43,330 bases of DNA from Gemmatimonadaceae bacterium (lineage in GTDB: Bacteria > Gemmatimonadota > Gemmatimonadetes > Gemmatimonadales > Gemmatimonadaceae): contig JACMPK010000144.1 in NCBI GenBank assembly GCA_014377535.1, forward strand, positions 1 through 43,330. The letters are read 5' to 3'. Below are positions 34,160 through 43,198 of the stretch, piece after piece. The position numbers were made by a program, and so were the translations under genes. The first letter of the stretch is position 1. Each line of letters begins with the position of its first letter. The notes below the pieces were generated by a model that worked only from the letters and a program-made list of their open reading frames with translations, ran no database searches and was not told the DNA's origin.

Positions 34160-35374
34160 ATGGCTGAGCAACCACATTCGTCCATGCCGGGCCAGCCGTC
34201 GCCCGGCGTTCCCGGCAGTACCACCACGACGTTCGACGAAGCGGAGCTTGCGTTCATGACGAGCGAGCAGTCGGACTCCGATTCGGAGCTCGGTACCGAC
34301 AGTACGCTCTGGGCGGTGGTTTTCGCCGGTGGCATCGGGACGCGGTTCTGGCCGCTCAGTACGCCGTTGCGTCCCAAGCCACTGCTCTGCCTGGTTGGTG
34401 ACCGACCGTTGATTGCGGACACGCTGCGCCGGCTGCAGCCGCTGATTCCGCCAGAACGGACACTGGTGCTGACGAGCGCAGACATTGCCGATGCCGTCCG
34501 CGCGGCAATTCCAGACCTGCCCGAGAAAAACATGCTCGTCGAGCCGCGGCCGCTTGGCACCGCGGCGGCGCTGGCGTGGGGGGCACAGGAAATCATCAAC
34601 CGCACCGGTCGCAGCACGGTCTTCTGCGCGCTGCACGCCGACCTGTCGGCGCAGTACGAAGACGAGTTTCGGCGTTCGATCCGGCGCGCCGCCACGCATG
34701 CCACGGCTGATGATGCGCCCCTGGTCGCCATTGGAACCCGTCCCACGCGACCTGATACAGGTTTTGGCTACATGCTGGGCGGTGCCGAGCTGGAGCCCGG
34801 CATCACGATGTCCGAGGGTGGTGCCTGCACCGTCGCGCGGTTCGTCGAAAAGCCGGGTCCGCTGCAAGCCGAGGAATTCATTGCAGAAGGTGCGATGTGG
34901 AATGCGGGCATTTACGTGTGGCAGGCCGGCGCCGTCATGGATGCGCTGCAGGCCCACACGACAGAGCTGGCCGACGGCTTGGCGTATCTGACGTCAGGCA
35001 AGGTGGATCGGTTCTTCGGCATGGTGCAGTCAGTGTCCATCGAGCGCGGCCTGCTCGAGCGCATCGATTCGCTCGTCTGCATTCCGTCGTCATTCGGTTG
35101 GGACGACGTTGGGACGTGGGCATGCCTTCGTCGCGTCCGCGAGCTGGATGACACCGGCAACGGTGTGATCGGCGACGCGCTGCTGGTGGGTGCGGAGTCG
35201 AACGTGGTGCATACCGAAGCGGGTCGCGTGGTCGTGTACGGCGTCAATTCGCTGCTGGTCGTGAGCCTGCCGGGCGTGACGTTTGTCACCAGCCTTGAAA
35301 AAGCGGCGGAGCTGACGCCGCTGTTCGAGGGTCTGCCCAAGGAGCTGCGCCGGAATCCTGTCGCGGATCTCTAG
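34160..35374 (+). CDS. Mannose-1-phosphate guanylyltransferase
   Basis: The 404-residue product makes GDP-mannose from mannose-1-phosphate and GTP. The nucleotide-binding signature FAGGIGTRFWPLST is at residues 55-68 with RPKPLL just after it; EPRPLGTAAALAWG, DTGFGYM, RFVEKP and MWNAGIYVW follow, and FGWDDVGTW is the family's late motif. The first 48 residues are a polar, acidic extension (TTTTFDEAELAFMTSEQSD) unlike the family, so the ATG at 34256 may be used instead. It supplies an activated sugar for surface polysaccharide or glycolipid synthesis. It is not in an operon with glycosyltransferases here; neighbours are envelope proteins. Confidence 0.93.
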   Translation: MAEQPHSSMPGQPSPGVPGSTTTTFDEAELAFMTSEQSDSDSELGTDSTLWAVVFAGGIGTRFWPLSTPLRPKPLLCLVGDRPLIADTLRRLQPLIPPERTLVLTSADIADAVRAAIPDLPEKNMLVEPRPLGTAAALAWGAQEIINRTGRSTVFCALHADLSAQYEDEFRRSIRRAATHATADDAPLVAIGTRPTRPDTGFGYMLGGAELEPGITMSEGGACTVARFVEKPGPLQAEEFIAEGAMWNAGIYVWQAGAVMDALQAHTTELADGLAYLTSGKVDRFFGMVQSVSIERGLLERIDSLVCIPSSFGWDDVGTWACLRRVRELDDTGNGVIGDALLVGAESNVVHTEAGRVVVYGVNSLLVVSLPGVTFVTSLEKAAELTPLFEGLPKELRRNPVADL

Positions 35375-35947
35375 TTCGTGTTTCCTCCACTCCGCCTCGC
35401 ACCTTCCGCGCTTTGTGCGCCGAGTGGCGGTCTGAGTCGGGCACGACTTCCTTGTCTCACTTCGAGGTTCGAAGGCACGGAGACAGAGTGAACGGCAGCT
35501 GATTGCTGTTCACGGATGCGACGGCGTCGTGATCGCGCAGAGAATGACGAAGCGTCTCGGGACCTGCGTGCGCAGGCTCTCCGCCCCGAGAGCCTTGCGC
35601 CTGTCCGTGGCTGACGAGTGCGGCCGTCAGGTGCGTTCGCCCTGACCCTGCGTGAGGCTTGAGCGGCGCTTGATGAGTGAATGCGCGGCACAAGCGACCA
35701 CGCCCGCCGTGGCTCCGCAACTCCGTGTGAGAAGAGGAACAGCCGCAGCCAAGCAGAAGTGAGAGATCTGCACCAGAACGCGACATGACTGTGTCACTCA
35801 AAGAGGACATGAACGAGTGGGCAGAAAACGCAACTGCCTGTGCGACATGGATTTACACACGCAAAGGCGACGGCACTCGCTGTGCTTCTGCTGAGGTGCA
35901 CGCATTACAGCCGCGCTTCCGCTGCGGAACCTTCACGGAGAACTGCC
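35375..35947. other. Intergenic region, 573 bp
   Basis: No gene is supportable. Read on the minus strand, TTCACTCTGTCTCCGTGCC near 35478-35496 resembles the TCTCTGTGTCTCCGTGC phrase near 11311-11327. A GAACGGCAGCTGATTGCTGTTC dyad-like element lies at 35489-35512 and GTCTCGGGAC at 35550. The last 60 bp form the leader of the next gene. Confidence 0.4.
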
Positions 35948-36541
35948 ATGTCCGCTCGCCGTATGACACTCGCGTCACTCGTACTCCTCGCGTCCGCTGC
36001 GCCGCTCGTTGCGCAGCAGCGGCAGGCGCCGATCTTCAGCGTCGAAGGCGGCGCCAACTTCCAGGCGCTGCAGGGAAACGTTTATTCGGACCTGAACGAC
36101 GGGCGCGGCGCCGAGGCCATGTTCACGGTCGGCATCAGCAACCTCTCGGTCTCGGCGGGCTATCAGCGCTCATGGCATGACGTCGCAGGCACGTCGCGAC
36201 AGGCCACGCTGTCGGGCTTCTTCGTTGAGCCGCGACTCGCACTGCCGTTCGCCGCGTCGAACTTCACGCCGTACCTGTACGGTCGCGGCGGCGTGCTGGA
36301 ACGCGCGGAGACCATTGGCGGTGCGGAATTCACATCGAACAGCACGCAGCTTGGCGGTGGCGTCGGCTCGCTGATCTTCCTTGCCAAAGGCGTGCAGCTG
36401 AATGTGGGCGGCGGCTATCAGTATTTGCGTGCCGGCAAGCGTATCGCTGATGACACGCGCGCCAAGGGTGGCGCATTCGTGATGCGAGCGGGGCTGACGC
36501 TGGGTGGTTCGTCGGGTTGGGCGCGCGACCCGGGTTACTGA
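35948..36541 (+). CDS. Outer-membrane beta-barrel protein, 197 aa
   Basis: A signal peptide (MSARRMTLASLVLLASAAPLVA, cut before QQR) precedes a mature barrel-like part: FSVEGGANFQALQGNVYSDL, FTVGISNLSVSAGYQRSW, GFFVEPRLALPFAASNFTPY, LYGRGGVLER, VQLNVGGGYQYLRAGK and FVMRAGLTLGGSSGW. The alternation of hydrophobic residues and the two YGRG/GGGYQYL strands fit a small porin-like or OmpA-like barrel. CGGAG lies before the ATG. An in-frame start at 35840 would bury the signal peptide and is rejected. It is about as long as the barrel at 33008 but not obviously its paralogue. Confidence 0.87.
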   Translation: MSARRMTLASLVLLASAAPLVAQQRQAPIFSVEGGANFQALQGNVYSDLNDGRGAEAMFTVGISNLSVSAGYQRSWHDVAGTSRQATLSGFFVEPRLALPFAASNFTPYLYGRGGVLERAETIGGAEFTSNSTQLGGGVGSLIFLAKGVQLNVGGGYQYLRAGKRIADDTRAKGGAFVMRAGLTLGGSSGWARDPGY

Positions 36542-36702
36542 CTCGAACATGGGCTCCTCGGCCTCGCGTGCTCACAGGCAGGCGAGAGCTCCGGGCCGTG
36601 GTACTGCACGGGATGGCCGCACGGCACGCAATGTCGTCGCACGGAGATTTGATCAGACCTCGCAGCGCAGATGCGTTGCGGGGTCGGTATCTTTGAGGGC
36701 AT

Positions 36703-37992
36703 ATGCAGATACCGATTGAAACCGAGACGCTCGCCAACGGACTCCGTGTCACCTATTCTGAGGATCATGTCGCGCCGCTCGTCGCGGTGAACCTCTGGTA
36801 CCACGTGGGCAGTGCGAACGAACGCGAAGGTCGTACAGGCTTCGCACATCTTTTCGAGCACATGCTTTTTCAGGGCTCGGCCAACGTCGAGGCCAACGAG
36901 CACTTCGAGTTGGTGCAGCGGGCTGGTGGCACGCTCAACGGATCCACCTGGCTGGATCGCACGAATTATTACGAGACGGTGCCGAGCAACCAGCTCGCGA
37001 TTGCATTGTGGCTGGAGGCCGTCCGAATGGGGTGCCTCCTGCCGGCGTTGACGCAGCAGAAGCTGGACACGCAGCGTGACGTGGTGAAGAACGAGCGACG
37101 CTGGAGCGTGGACAACCAGCCATACGGCACGTGGTGGGAAAAGCTTCCGGCGCTCACGTTTCCGTCCACACATCCGTATCACCACTCGCTGATCGGGTCT
37201 ATGGAGCACCTCAGCGAAGCCTCGCTGCAGGATGTGGCCGAGTTTTTCACGACCTGGTACACGCCCGACAATGCAGTGCTGACCATCGCTGGTGATTTCG
37301 ATCCTGCCGAGGCGCGCGCGTTGGTGCATCAGTATTTCGGCGCGATTCCGCGCAATGCATCGCCGCCATCGCGTCCTGACTTTGCGGTGCCGCCTCGATT
37401 CGAACGCCCGATGCGTGAAGTGGTGGAAGATGATGTGCAGCTGCCGCGCGCAATCGTCGCGATGCGCATTCCGCCGTCTGGCAGTGATGCGTGGTATGCA
37501 GCGAGTGTAGCTGCCGCGGTGCTTGGCATGCGCAAGGGCAGCCGCCTGTATCGCCGACTCGTGCGTGAGTTGCAGGTCGCGGCCGATGCGGGCGCGTACA
37601 CCTTCGACCTGACCAAAGGCGCCGACCTGTTCGTGGTGGACGCAACGGCGAATGCGAACGTGACGCCTGACCGGCTGGAGCAGGCGGTACACGACGAGCT
37701 GGATGCGTTTGCGCTGGATGGGGTGACGGACGCGGAAATTGCGCGCGCGCTGGCGCTGATCGAGACGGACTTCGTGTCGTCGCTGCAGAGTGCGCAGGAA
37801 CGCGCGGATACGCTGTCGAAATTTGCGACTTACTTCGGTGACGCGGCGTTGGTGAACGAGCAGCCCGCGCGCTACCAGCGCGTGACGGCGTCCGAGGTCA
37901 CTGCGTTCGCGAAGGAATGGTGCACCTCGGACAACCGCGCGACGCTGCTGTATGTGCCCCAACAGCCGGTAGCACAGGAGGAAGCCGCGTGA
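36703..37992 (+). CDS. M16 family zinc peptidase, catalytic subunit
   Basis: The 429-residue product is an insulinase-type (M16B) peptidase. The inverted zinc motif HLFEH is at residues 49-53 in GFAHLFEHMLFQGS, with the downstream glutamate in VVKNERRWSVDNQPYG. WYTPDNAVLTIAGDF marks the domain end, and the second half has the arginine/tyrosine-type LGMRKGSRLYRRLVRELQVA. There is no signal peptide. GAGGG lies before the ATG, and TATCTT nine bases upstream may be a -10. The next gene, overlapping by GTGA, encodes an M16 homologue without the zinc motif, so the two probably form a heterodimer like processing-peptidase pairs. Confidence 0.94.
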   Translation: MQIPIETETLANGLRVTYSEDHVAPLVAVNLWYHVGSANEREGRTGFAHLFEHMLFQGSANVEANEHFELVQRAGGTLNGSTWLDRTNYYETVPSNQLAIALWLEAVRMGCLLPALTQQKLDTQRDVVKNERRWSVDNQPYGTWWEKLPALTFPSTHPYHHSLIGSMEHLSEASLQDVAEFFTTWYTPDNAVLTIAGDFDPAEARALVHQYFGAIPRNASPPSRPDFAVPPRFERPMREVVEDDVQLPRAIVAMRIPPSGSDAWYAASVAAAVLGMRKGSRLYRRLVRELQVAADAGAYTFDLTKGADLFVVDATANANVTPDRLEQAVHDELDAFALDGVTDAEIARALALIETDFVSSLQSAQERADTLSKFATYFGDAALVNEQPARYQRVTASEVTAFAKEWCTSDNRATLLYVPQQPVAQEEAA

Positions 37993-39365
37993 CCGCGATC
38001 GACATGTCGGTGCGTCCGACACCGGGCGCTCCGCGCGCCTACACCTTTCCCGCATTTGAAAGTGTCACGCTGCCAAACGGCTTGCGCATCGTGATCGCGC
38101 CGCAGCGGAAGCTGCCGTTGGTGACGGTGCTGGCGCTGGTCGATGCCGGCTCCGTCGCGGACCCCGTTGGGCAGGAAGGTGTTGCGCAGCTGACCGCGAG
38201 TCTGGTTACCGAAGGCACGGGTGACCTGACCGGTGCGGCGCTGGCCGAACTGGTGGAGCTGATGGGCAGCTCGCTCGATTCCGGTGCGGATTGGGACTCG
38301 AGCGTGGTAAAGCTCACTACGCTGTCGTCGCGTCTGCCCGAGGCGATCTCGGTGCTGGCGCGGGGGCTGACCGATCCGTCGCTGCCGGAGGACGAGTTTC
38401 AGCGCCTGCGTACGGAGCGCCTGGCCGACCTGCTGCAGCAGCGCAGCGAGCCGCGGTCACTGGCGGACGAAGCGTTCGCGCAGGTGATCTACGCGCCGGG
38501 CGCGCGCTATGCGAAGCCGGATGGCGGCACCGAGCAGTCGGTGCGCGCGCTGACGCTGGATCAGCTGCGCGCCTTTCACGCGGATCGGTACTCGCCAGTC
38601 GTGACGACCGTCGTGCTGGTGGGCGATGTGTCGGTTGACGGGGGAATCGCGCTGGTAACGAAAGTGCTCGGCGACTGGACCGGAACGCGCCCGTCCGACT
38701 CATCGGCACCCGACACCACCCTGCTGACAGCGCGGGGCGTGCGAATCGTGCGGAAGATCGACGCGCCGCAGAGCGAGCTGCGGGTTGGGCATGTGGGACC
38801 AAGGCGCCTCACGCCGGACTATTTCCCGCTGGTGCTCTGCAACGCGATCCTGGGCGGACTCTTCTCCAGCCGGCTGAATTTGAACCTGCGCGAGGAGCAT
38901 GCCTACACGTACGGCGCGCATAGCGGGTTCGACTGGCGTCGCTGGGCCGGTCCGTTCTCGATGGACGCGGCCGTGCAGAGCGACGTGAGCGCGAAGGCAG
39001 TGCGTGAGATTCTGAACGAGTTCGAGAAGATCAGGGCCGAACCCGTGACGGCGAGCGAGCTGTCGCTGGCGAAGAGCTACCTCGACGGCGTCTTTCCGAT
39101 ACGGTTCGAGAGCACGAGGGCCATTGCATCGGCGCTGGCGAGCCAGTCGATCTTCGGGTTGCCGGCAGATTACTACGACACCTATCGCGCCAGTATCAGG
39201 GCAGTGACTGCAGAGCAGATACTGAAGGCCTCAGAGGTGCATCTGCACCCCGATCGGCTGCAGGTCGTGGCGGTCGGTGATGCGGACTCGATCAGCTCGG
39301 ACCTGTCGGCGTTGGGACATGGGCTGGTGACGGTGGTGGATCCCATCGACGCTTTGGGGCAGTGA
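37989..39365 (+). CDS. M16 family protein, non-catalytic partner
   Basis: The 458-residue homologue keeps the fold: FESVTLPNGLRIVIAPQRKL, TVLALVDAGSVADPVGQEGV, and the late FSSRLNLNLREEHAYTYGAH. At the HxxEH position it reads GVAQLTASLV, so it cannot bind zinc there. It retains the R/Y substrate-binding pair that catalytic partners lack or share. It starts with a GTG overlapping the stop of the catalytic gene (GTGA), which argues for coupled translation and a 1:1 complex. A start 24 codons earlier would overlap the preceding gene by 76 bp and is rejected. No signal peptide is evident. Confidence 0.94.
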   Translation: MTAIDMSVRPTPGAPRAYTFPAFESVTLPNGLRIVIAPQRKLPLVTVLALVDAGSVADPVGQEGVAQLTASLVTEGTGDLTGAALAELVELMGSSLDSGADWDSSVVKLTTLSSRLPEAISVLARGLTDPSLPEDEFQRLRTERLADLLQQRSEPRSLADEAFAQVIYAPGARYAKPDGGTEQSVRALTLDQLRAFHADRYSPVVTTVVLVGDVSVDGGIALVTKVLGDWTGTRPSDSSAPDTTLLTARGVRIVRKIDAPQSELRVGHVGPRRLTPDYFPLVLCNAILGGLFSSRLNLNLREEHAYTYGAHSGFDWRRWAGPFSMDAAVQSDVSAKAVREILNEFEKIRAEPVTASELSLAKSYLDGVFPIRFESTRAIASALASQSIFGLPADYYDTYRASIRAVTAEQILKASEVHLHPDRLQVVAVGDADSISSDLSALGHGLVTVVDPIDALGQ

Positions 39366-39545
39366 CCGCTCTGCGTGAGGCACGGCTTTTGATCTCGCGT
39401 GGTTCATTCGGTACATCTCGCGCTGGCGACGCCAGCGAGTCGGGCACGCATTTCCGTGAAGGGGTCGGAGATCTTGTTGAACTCCTTGATCACCGATCGG
39501 GCGTGCGTCGAAGCCGTTGAGCGGGACGTCACCCATACAGCAAGC

Positions 39546-40118
39546 ATGATGACAGACCAGAACAGAGCGGGCGCCATTGAGCCCGGGCAGGTTTCCACGC
39601 GTCGCGCATACACCGGGCGCGTGATCAGCCTGGACCTCGATACCGTCCGCTATCCGGACGGTTCCGTGGGAGAGCTGGAGATGGTGCGACATCCTGGTGC
39701 GAGCGCGATCGTGCCGTTTTTGAGCGATCCCACCGGTCCCGATCCGCAGCTCATGCTGATCAAGCAGTACCGGTACGCGGCGCTTGATTTTTTGTACGAA
39801 ATTCCGGCCGGTCGGCTCGAGGATGGCGAGGCGCCGGAGGTGTGTGCTGCGCGTGAATTGCACGAGGAGACGGGGTGCACTGCCGGCGTGCTCGAGCACA
39901 TGCACACGATGTTCACGACGCCGGGCTTCACCGACGAAAAGATTCACCTCTTTCTCGCGTATGACTTGACCCGCGGGGAGGCGCAGATGGAGGCGGACGA
40001 GTTCATCTCGGTCGAGATTGTACCGCTGAGTCAGGCCTTGGAGATGGTGCGGAATGGGCGAATCAAGGACGCGAAGACGGCGCTGGGAATTCTGTACGCG
40101 GCGGGGTTTCGGGTGTGA
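39546..40118 (+). CDS. ADP-ribose pyrophosphatase (Nudix hydrolase)
   Basis: The 190-residue product hydrolyses ADP-ribose or a related nucleoside diphosphate sugar. The Nudix box fits GX5EX7REUXEEXGU exactly: GRLEDGE, APEVCAA, RELHEETGC. The preceding YRYAALDFLYEIPAG and following FTTPGFTDEKIHLFLAYDL are typical of the ADP-ribose pyrophosphatase subgroup (NudF-like; Pro about 15 residues after the box). ATG ATG at 39546/39549 is the start; there is no strong ribosome binding site. It stands alone after the M16 pair, with 180 bp between. Confidence 0.93.
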   Translation: MMTDQNRAGAIEPGQVSTRRAYTGRVISLDLDTVRYPDGSVGELEMVRHPGASAIVPFLSDPTGPDPQLMLIKQYRYAALDFLYEIPAGRLEDGEAPEVCAARELHEETGCTAGVLEHMHTMFTTPGFTDEKIHLFLAYDLTRGEAQMEADEFISVEIVPLSQALEMVRNGRIKDAKTALGILYAAGFRV

Positions 40119-40341
40119 GCTGAATTGCCGAGGCGATGCGTATGTCGCCCCGGCATCTTCACGCGGACCGCTCACATCGTGCAGTCGACGGCAACGTTTT
40201 CCCGGGGCTGCGTTCGCAACTTGCCCTTTGTCGGTACGGGCGTGAGGCAACAAGATGCACTCCATCCGACGGCAGACGCTGTCCTGAGGGCAGGTCAGAA
40301 CAACTGCCGAAATGTCCATAAAAATAGACAGGTCGTCGTCT
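40119..40341. other. Intergenic region before the sigma-factor leader
   Basis: No gene is supportable. The sequence becomes A/T-rich towards 40310-40340, where TGTCCATAAAAATAGACA has four-base arms. It continues into the dyad cluster described next. Confidence 0.4.
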
Positions 40342-40462
40342 TTGCCATTGAAGGCAATCTGTAAGCCGTTGTAGATACAAGACTTACAGAATTTTATCAC
40401 GCCGGAGAATCCGCGGCACGCGCCGTGCCGTAGTTGGTAGGGAACATCTGACGGTCCGTCAG
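40342..40462. promoter_or_regulatory. Cluster of four inverted repeats upstream of the ECF sigma-factor gene
   Basis: Four dyads follow each other: TTGCC-ATTGAA-GGCAA (40342-40357); CTGTAAG (40359-40365) with CTTACAG (40383-40389) enclosing TTGTA-GA-TACAA (40369-40380); CGGCACG-CGC-CGTGCCG (40414-40430); and CTGACG-GTC-CGTCAG (40448-40462). TTGTAG (40369-40374), 17 bp and TTTTAT (40392-40397) could be a promoter overlapping the second dyad, which would then be an operator, while the last two dyads would be in the leader of the transcript. Confidence 0.7.
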
Positions 40463-40504
40463 CATGATCGACCACCGATGTCGTACTTCTGCCGGGAGAT
40501 TCAC

Positions 40505-41179
40505 ATGGCCGAGCTCGCACGTAAGACCGGAGTCCTGTCGCTGCATTCGCAGTCGAAGGCGCTAGCCAGCGCGCCAGCTCCCACGCGTCGTGAGCGGATG
40601 CGTGCAGCTGACGATGCAGACGTCGTCGCGGCGTTCCTGGCAGGTGAAGAGATTGCGTTTGAATTGCTCGTGGAGCGCTACCAGACGCGACTGCTGAATT
40701 TCATCTACCGGACGATCGGGGATCGGGAGAAGGCTGAAGACCTGGTGCAGGAGGTTTTCATCCGAGTGTACCGCCACCTGCACCGTTTCGATGCGTCGAA
40801 GAAGTTCAGTACGTGGATTTACACCATCGCGTCGAACCTGGCCAAGAACGAACTGCGCAATCGCTCGCGCAATCCGTTGGTCCTGTTTCAGTCGGTTCGC
40901 GACAAGTTTGCCGATGACGAGGAGCGTCCGCTCGATTTTGAGGACGTGGCTGCCCGACCGGATGACGCGTACCACAAGCGCTACCTGCAGGAAGCCGTTG
41001 AGGGTGTCGTCGGTACGTTGCCAGCGCATCACCGCGAGGTCTTTGTGTTGCGGGAGCTGGAAGGCAAGAGCTACGAGGAGATTGCCGAAATCACGGGCGT
41101 GAACCTTGGCACGGTGAAGTCGCGGCTGAACCGGGCGCGAGCCAGCTTTGCCGAGCGTATTGCCCCGGCGCTTCGGTAA
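40505..41179 (+). CDS. ECF sigma factor (RpoE-type)
   Basis: The 224-residue product is a two-domain ECF sigma factor. Region 2 spans about residues 48-122: FELLVERYQTRLLNFIYRTI, REKAEDLVQEVFIRVYRHL and FSTWIYTIASNLAKNELRNR. Region 4 lies near 165-215, with LPAHHREVFVLRELEGKSYE and IAEITGVNLGTVKSRLNRAR. A 45-residue N-terminal extension is unconserved. GGGAG precedes the ATG at 40505. An in-frame start 27 bp earlier is possible. The anti-sigma factor gene follows after 183 bp, and an array of dyads lies upstream. It probably directs an envelope or stress regulon. Confidence 0.95.
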   Translation: MAELARKTGVLSLHSQSKALASAPAPTRRERMRAADDADVVAAFLAGEEIAFELLVERYQTRLLNFIYRTIGDREKAEDLVQEVFIRVYRHLHRFDASKKFSTWIYTIASNLAKNELRNRSRNPLVLFQSVRDKFADDEERPLDFEDVAARPDDAYHKRYLQEAVEGVVGTLPAHHREVFVLRELEGKSYEEIAEITGVNLGTVKSRLNRARASFAERIAPALR

Positions 41180-41362
41180 CTTGAAATCGGCGCCCGTCGA
41201 GGAGAGTTGGTGGTCACCTCGAGGGTGAAAGGCAAAATTCGACAGTCCGACCAGCGCTTCCGGAGACTTTCTTCCGGGAGCGTTTGTGCTTTCGCTACAC
41301 ATCGGCTCAATTCCGCGGACTGCTGGAACTGCTGGTGTACCCGTGTGTAGAGTCGGTCACCT

Positions 41363-42100
41363 ATGGATTGCCGCGCCTTTCGATCGTTGCATGGTGACTG
41401 GGTCGATGACGTACTCGGCTCACGTGACGCAGACCGCCTCAGCGCGCATCTGGCCGATTGTGCGCCCTGTGCCCGGTTCGATACCTTGGCCCGCCGCGCG
41501 CTCCTCGTCGCGCGAAATGCCCCTCCGATCGAATGCTCAGCGGATTTTTCGACACGGCTCGCACAGCGGATCGCCGAAGAACGCCGACATCGGATTGCCG
41601 AGCTGAAGCCGTCGCATGCAGAGCGCTCGCTGCGGCTTGGCGGGGGGAAGGTCTGGGCGCGAATCGCTGCAGCGCTGCTGGTGACGGTCGGTGGATCGCT
41701 CGTGGCCCGTAGTGGTACCACGAGTGTGTCTGCGGCGTCGCTGTTGCGGACTGGTGCTGCCGGCGGCGAGGCCTCGAGGTACGAGGCGGGTCTTGTTGAA
41801 GGGAGCGCGAACCTGGGTGGCATGACGTCGTCCATGGCGAAGGTGCCACTGGGCGCGCTGGCCACGATGCCGCCGATGCGGCCGATCCGGCCTGAGGGTG
41901 GCGCGCTGCTGCCGTTGTCGGACGATCCGCTGCTTGATGGTGCGGATCTGGCAGGCACCGGTGACGCGACGTCGACGTCACTCGCGGCGACGGCACCACT
42001 GTGGCCCGCCGCACAGATGGCCGCGCATGCCGCGTATCGATTCGCGGCAATGGAATTCGGTGACGTGCAGCCTGTGACGTTCAAGGGCGCGATTCGTTAA
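41363..42100 (+). CDS. Zinc-finger anti-sigma factor
   Basis: The 245-residue product is the likely partner of the upstream sigma factor. The N-terminus has the ZAS/zf-HC2 pattern H29-x3-C33-x2-C36 (SAHLADCAPC), with C3 perhaps joining. One membrane helix (ARIAAALLVTVGGSLVA, about residues 98-115) anchors it. The following 130 residues are a Gly/Ala/Pro-rich region (PPMRPIRPEGGALLPLSDDP) outside the cytoplasm with no recognised sensor domain. The ATG at 41363 is separated from the sigma gene by 183 bp, unusually far for such a pair, and TAGAGT nine bases upstream may be its own -10. Confidence 0.88.
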   Translation: MDCRAFRSLHGDWVDDVLGSRDADRLSAHLADCAPCARFDTLARRALLVARNAPPIECSADFSTRLAQRIAEERRHRIAELKPSHAERSLRLGGGKVWARIAAALLVTVGGSLVARSGTTSVSAASLLRTGAAGGEASRYEAGLVEGSANLGGMTSSMAKVPLGALATMPPMRPIRPEGGALLPLSDDPLLDGADLAGTGDATSTSLAATAPLWPAAQMAAHAAYRFAAMEFGDVQPVTFKGAIR

Positions 42101-42130
42101 AGCGGCTGAAGGTGTCTGCGCGGCGACGGC

Positions 42131-42136
42131 TATATT
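42131..42136 (+). promoter_or_regulatory. Putative -10 element of holA (leaderless)
   Basis: TATATT ends six bases before the holA ATG. No convincing -35 is present at 16-18 bp and there is no ribosome binding site. Confidence 0.45.
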
Positions 42137-42142
42137 TGTCGC

Positions 42143-43198
42143 ATGTCGTCGAAGGACATCACGAGGCAATTCCTCACGCAGATCAAGGATCGTGCTTTTG
42201 CGCCCGCGTACCTCTTCTGGGGTGACGACGAGTGGCGGAAGGACGCCGCGTTGCGTGCGCTGCTGACGGGCGCGGTGGACGAGGTGACGAAAGACTTCAA
42301 CCTCGACCAGTTGCGCGGACCCGACCTGGATGCCGATGCCGTGTCGACCATGCTTGGCACGCCACCGATGATGGCTGATCGCCGTGTCGTGGTGATTCGC
42401 GACGTGAGCGGCATGAAGAAGCCAGCACGTGCTGCGCTGGATCGATACCTCACGAAGCCTTCCGCCGATCTCGTCGTCGCGCTCACCATGCCGGTGGGCG
42501 TAAAGCCCGATGCGCCGCTCACGTCGCGCTGCTTCAGCTTGCAGGTGAACGCCGTCAGCGGCGACGAGCTGACGAAGTGGATCATCAAACAGACGTCAGA
42601 GCGATTTGGTGCGCAGATCACGGCTGGGGCGGCAGCGCTGCTGCAAGGTGCCGTGGGTGACGACGCCGGGTCGCTGATGATGGAGCTGGACAAGGCGGCC
42701 AGCTACACGATGGGCGGCGTGATCGACGAGGCGGTGATCGAGGACGTCGTGGGCGTGCGGCATGGCGAGACGTCGAGCGACCTGCTGGATGCCGTCGCGT
42801 CGCGCGATGTGACGAAGGCCGTTGCGCTGGTGGGACCGGTGCTCGCGCTGCCGAAGACCACTGGTGTGGGCCTGGCGATGGCGCTCGCGACGCAGACCGC
42901 CGCGCTGGGCTGGGGCGCGGCGCAGCGCGCGAAGGGCGTGCCGCTGAACCGCCTGGCGAAGGAGTATTTCGACCTGCTCAAGCGCACCGGCGCATTCCCG
43001 GGACGGCCGTGGGGCGAGGCGACGGCGGCGTGGACGAAGCATGTGCCGCGCTGGACGGTCGCTGAAGCGGAGACGGGGTTGCGGGCGATACTTCGAGCAG
43101 ACGAGCGGCTGAAGGACACGCGCGCGTCGAACGACGAGCAGGTGCTGTCGTCACTTGTGCTCGAACTCTGCACATCATCGGAGCAGCGCCGTGGCTGA
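42143..43198 (+). CDS. holA: DNA polymerase III delta subunit
   Basis: The 351-residue product is the clamp-loader wrench. It begins with a family-like FAPAYLFWGDDEWRKDAALR and has NLDQLRGPDLDADAVSTMLG, ADRRVVVIRDVSGMKK, then AAALLQGAVGDDAGSLMMEL, which is the well-conserved delta motif (G-x-D-x-x-x-L-x-x-E-L-x-K), and a C-terminal helical collar. No Walker A is expected. TATATT six bases before the ATG suggests a leaderless transcript. The next gene overlaps it by eight bases. It is the third polymerase component in this window after dnaN and polA. Confidence 0.92.
   Translation: MSSKDITRQFLTQIKDRAFAPAYLFWGDDEWRKDAALRALLTGAVDEVTKDFNLDQLRGPDLDADAVSTMLGTPPMMADRRVVVIRDVSGMKKPARAALDRYLTKPSADLVVALTMPVGVKPDAPLTSRCFSLQVNAVSGDELTKWIIKQTSERFGAQITAGAAALLQGAVGDDAGSLMMELDKAASYTMGGVIDEAVIEDVVGVRHGETSSDLLDAVASRDVTKAVALVGPVLALPKTTGVGLAMALATQTAALGWGAAQRAKGVPLNRLAKEYFDLLKRTGAFPGRPWGEATAAWTKHVPRWTVAEAETGLRAILRADERLKDTRASNDEQVLSSLVLELCTSSEQRRG

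Noticed and set aside
36535-38055. A 506-codon minus-strand open frame over the M16 genes
   Set aside because: It is antisense to a gene with an intact zinc-peptidase motif and has no recognisable domain.
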